Source: an uncultured Desulfovibrionaceae bacterium (GTDB lineage Bacteria > Desulfobacterota > Desulfovibrionia > Desulfovibrionales > Desulfovibrionaceae). Taken from it: DNA of 64,000 nucleotides. Below the pieces are notes generated by a model. The model ran no database searches, was not told the origin of the DNA, and saw nothing but the letters and a program-made list of their open reading frames with translations. Of the stretch, positions 63,106 through 64,000 are shown in pieces. The position numbers and the translations under genes were made by a program. Position 1 is the first letter of the stretch, and every line of letters starts with the position of its first letter. Where the stretch lies: assembly GCA_949299515.1 (NCBI GenBank), contig CASGAP010000012.1, positions 1-64,000 of the forward strand. Direction: 5' to 3'.

Positions 63106-64000
63106 ATGAACAGTCACGATATACTTAAAAATATCAAAGCATTAGCCGACGATACGAGGCTGCGGCTCGCTTATATCCTGTGGCATTATGAGCTTTCCGT
63201 AAATGAACTTGTGACCTTGCTGAATATGGGGCAGTCACGTGTTTCCAGGCATTTGAAAATCTTGACTGACGCAGGGCTTCTGCAGGCACGCCGTGACGGG
63301 CTGTGGGTTTTTTATAAAGCGGTGGAAGAAGGGGAAAACAAAAATTTTCTTTCTTCGGTTTTTTCCTTTCTTTCAAAAGATATTCAAAATGACTTGGATT
63401 TAGCGTCCCGCATAATCGAGGAACGTGCCGTCAAAACACGGCAGTTTTTCAACAGCATAGCCGACGACTGGGACGAACTCAACAAAGAAGTTTTAGGCGC
63501 TTTTTCCCTGCCTGACGAAGTGAAAGCCTCTGTGCCGGAAAACTGCCGCATAGCTGTTGATTTGGGCTGCGGCACCGGTGAAGTTTTGGACAAACTGCTG
63601 GACGTGAGCGAAACCGTCATCGGTGTTGACGGTTCGCCCAAAATGCTGGATTTGGCACGCCGCAGATTTAACGACAACATTAAAAAGCTTTCGCAGTTAT
63701 CCCTGCGCATCGGAGAACTTGACCATTTGCCGCTCAGGGATAAGGAAGCGCATTTTGCCTGCATCAATTTGGTCCTGCACCATCTTTCCGAACCTAAAAT
63801 TGCGCTTGGCGAAATCGAACGCGTACTGGCGCCGCAGGGTATTTTGTTTATCAGCGATTTTGTTCAGCATAAAGAAGAAAAAATGCGCAGCAACTATGGC
63901 GACAGGTGGCTTGGATTTACCAAAGAAACGCTGGAAGCCTATTTGCTGGAACTTGGCTTTAATATAATTCGGTATAAAACGCAAAAAGTGAAAATGGGCT
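63106..64000 (+). CDS. ArsR-type HTH and SAM-methyltransferase fusion regulator, SahR-like (cut by window end)
   Basis: 298 codons are visible and the frame runs off the window. The N-terminal ArsR winged helix has LADDTRLRLAYILWHYELSVNEL near 15-35 and MGQSRVSRHLKILTDAGLL near 45-63. A class I methyltransferase domain follows, with VDLGCGTGEVLDKLL near 150, VIGVDGSPKMLDLARRRF near 172 and LGEIERVLAPQGILFISDF near 235. This fusion is the layout of SahR, a repressor of the SAM cycle in sulfate reducers that senses S-adenosylhomocysteine. The usual neighbour ahcY would lie beyond the window. Start ATG 63106 is behind AAGGA. Confidence 0.85.
   Translation, partial: MNSHDILKNIKALADDTRLRLAYILWHYELSVNELVTLLNMGQSRVSRHLKILTDAGLLQARRDGLWVFYKAVEEGENKNFLSSVFSFLSKDIQNDLDLASRIIEERAVKTRQFFNSIADDWDELNKEVLGAFSLPDEVKASVPENCRIAVDLGCGTGEVLDKLLDVSETVIGVDGSPKMLDLARRRFNDNIKKLSQLSLRIGELDHLPLRDKEAHFACINLVLHHLSEPKIALGEIERVLAPQGILFISDFVQHKEEKMRSNYGDRWLGFTKETLEAYLLELGFNIIRYKTQKVKMG

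Overview
The window is a chromosomal segment of a low-GC, Gram-negative, anaerobic-looking bacterium, most likely a member of the Desulfovibrionaceae (Desulfobacterota). The indications are an ArsR-methyltransferase fusion resembling SahR, an arginine-decarboxylase plus carboxynorspermidine-dehydrogenase polyamine pair, a Crp/Fnr regulator paired with a ferredoxin-type iron-sulfur protein, DctP, YggT and DUF465 genes, and an unlinked hslU. This is inferred from gene content; there is no rRNA here to confirm it.

Positions 1 to about 15,092 are the right-hand part of an AT-rich genomic island. It carries one operon for DNA phosphorothioation and the matching restriction activity, in the order dptF-dptG-dptH-dndC-dndD-dndE, preceded by the end of an XRE regulator. 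It also carries a higBA toxin-antitoxin module with a perfect palindromic operator and a tyrosine integrase. The island ends at a displaced 3' half of a tRNA-Ala(GGC) gene, cut in the anticodon loop, which I read as one attachment site; the intact tRNA and left end must lie before the window. The integrase has its good ribosome binding site in the wrong frame, joined to the integrase frame by an in-phase A AAA AAC heptamer: either a programmed -1 frameshift or a one-base lesion.

Positions 15,100 to 31,990 hold an orphan TRAP binding protein, five tRNA genes (two identical Phe, two identical Thr, one Pro), a CNNM/CorC membrane protein, and a tight minus-strand operon (uncharacterised 577-residue protein, rsmE, rarA, plsC, rsmG). 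Then come a two-GAF protein, a YdjM-type membrane hydrolase, a Crp/Fnr regulator divergent from a ferredoxin-like gene, and an FmdB-hemC-Lon-like protease operon.

Positions 32,100 to 50,700 hold periplasmic binding proteins, a TetR gene divergent from a sirtuin gene across stacked palindromes, hslU, an RlmD-like RNA methyltransferase, a LysR regulator, a NagZ-like glycosidase, a NitT/TauT-type ABC transporter, YggT, DUF465, ilvB-ilvN-recO and glyQ-glyS. Positions 50,700 to 64,000 hold rpsT, a UPF0280 protein, argG-argH, an SMR transporter pair, speA with carboxynorspermidine dehydrogenase, dinB, mnmA and a truncated SahR-like gene.

The least expected signal is a dispersed non-coding repeat of about 100 to 290 bp. 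It occurs three times, always between convergent genes and always in the same orientation, with a conserved hairpin showing a compensatory base-pair change. Other points worth attention are the integrase frameshift, a hairpin that would bring a distant Shine-Dalgarno sequence next to a start codon after argH, a terminator-like hairpin inside argG-argH, and the tetR-sirtuin palindrome cluster.
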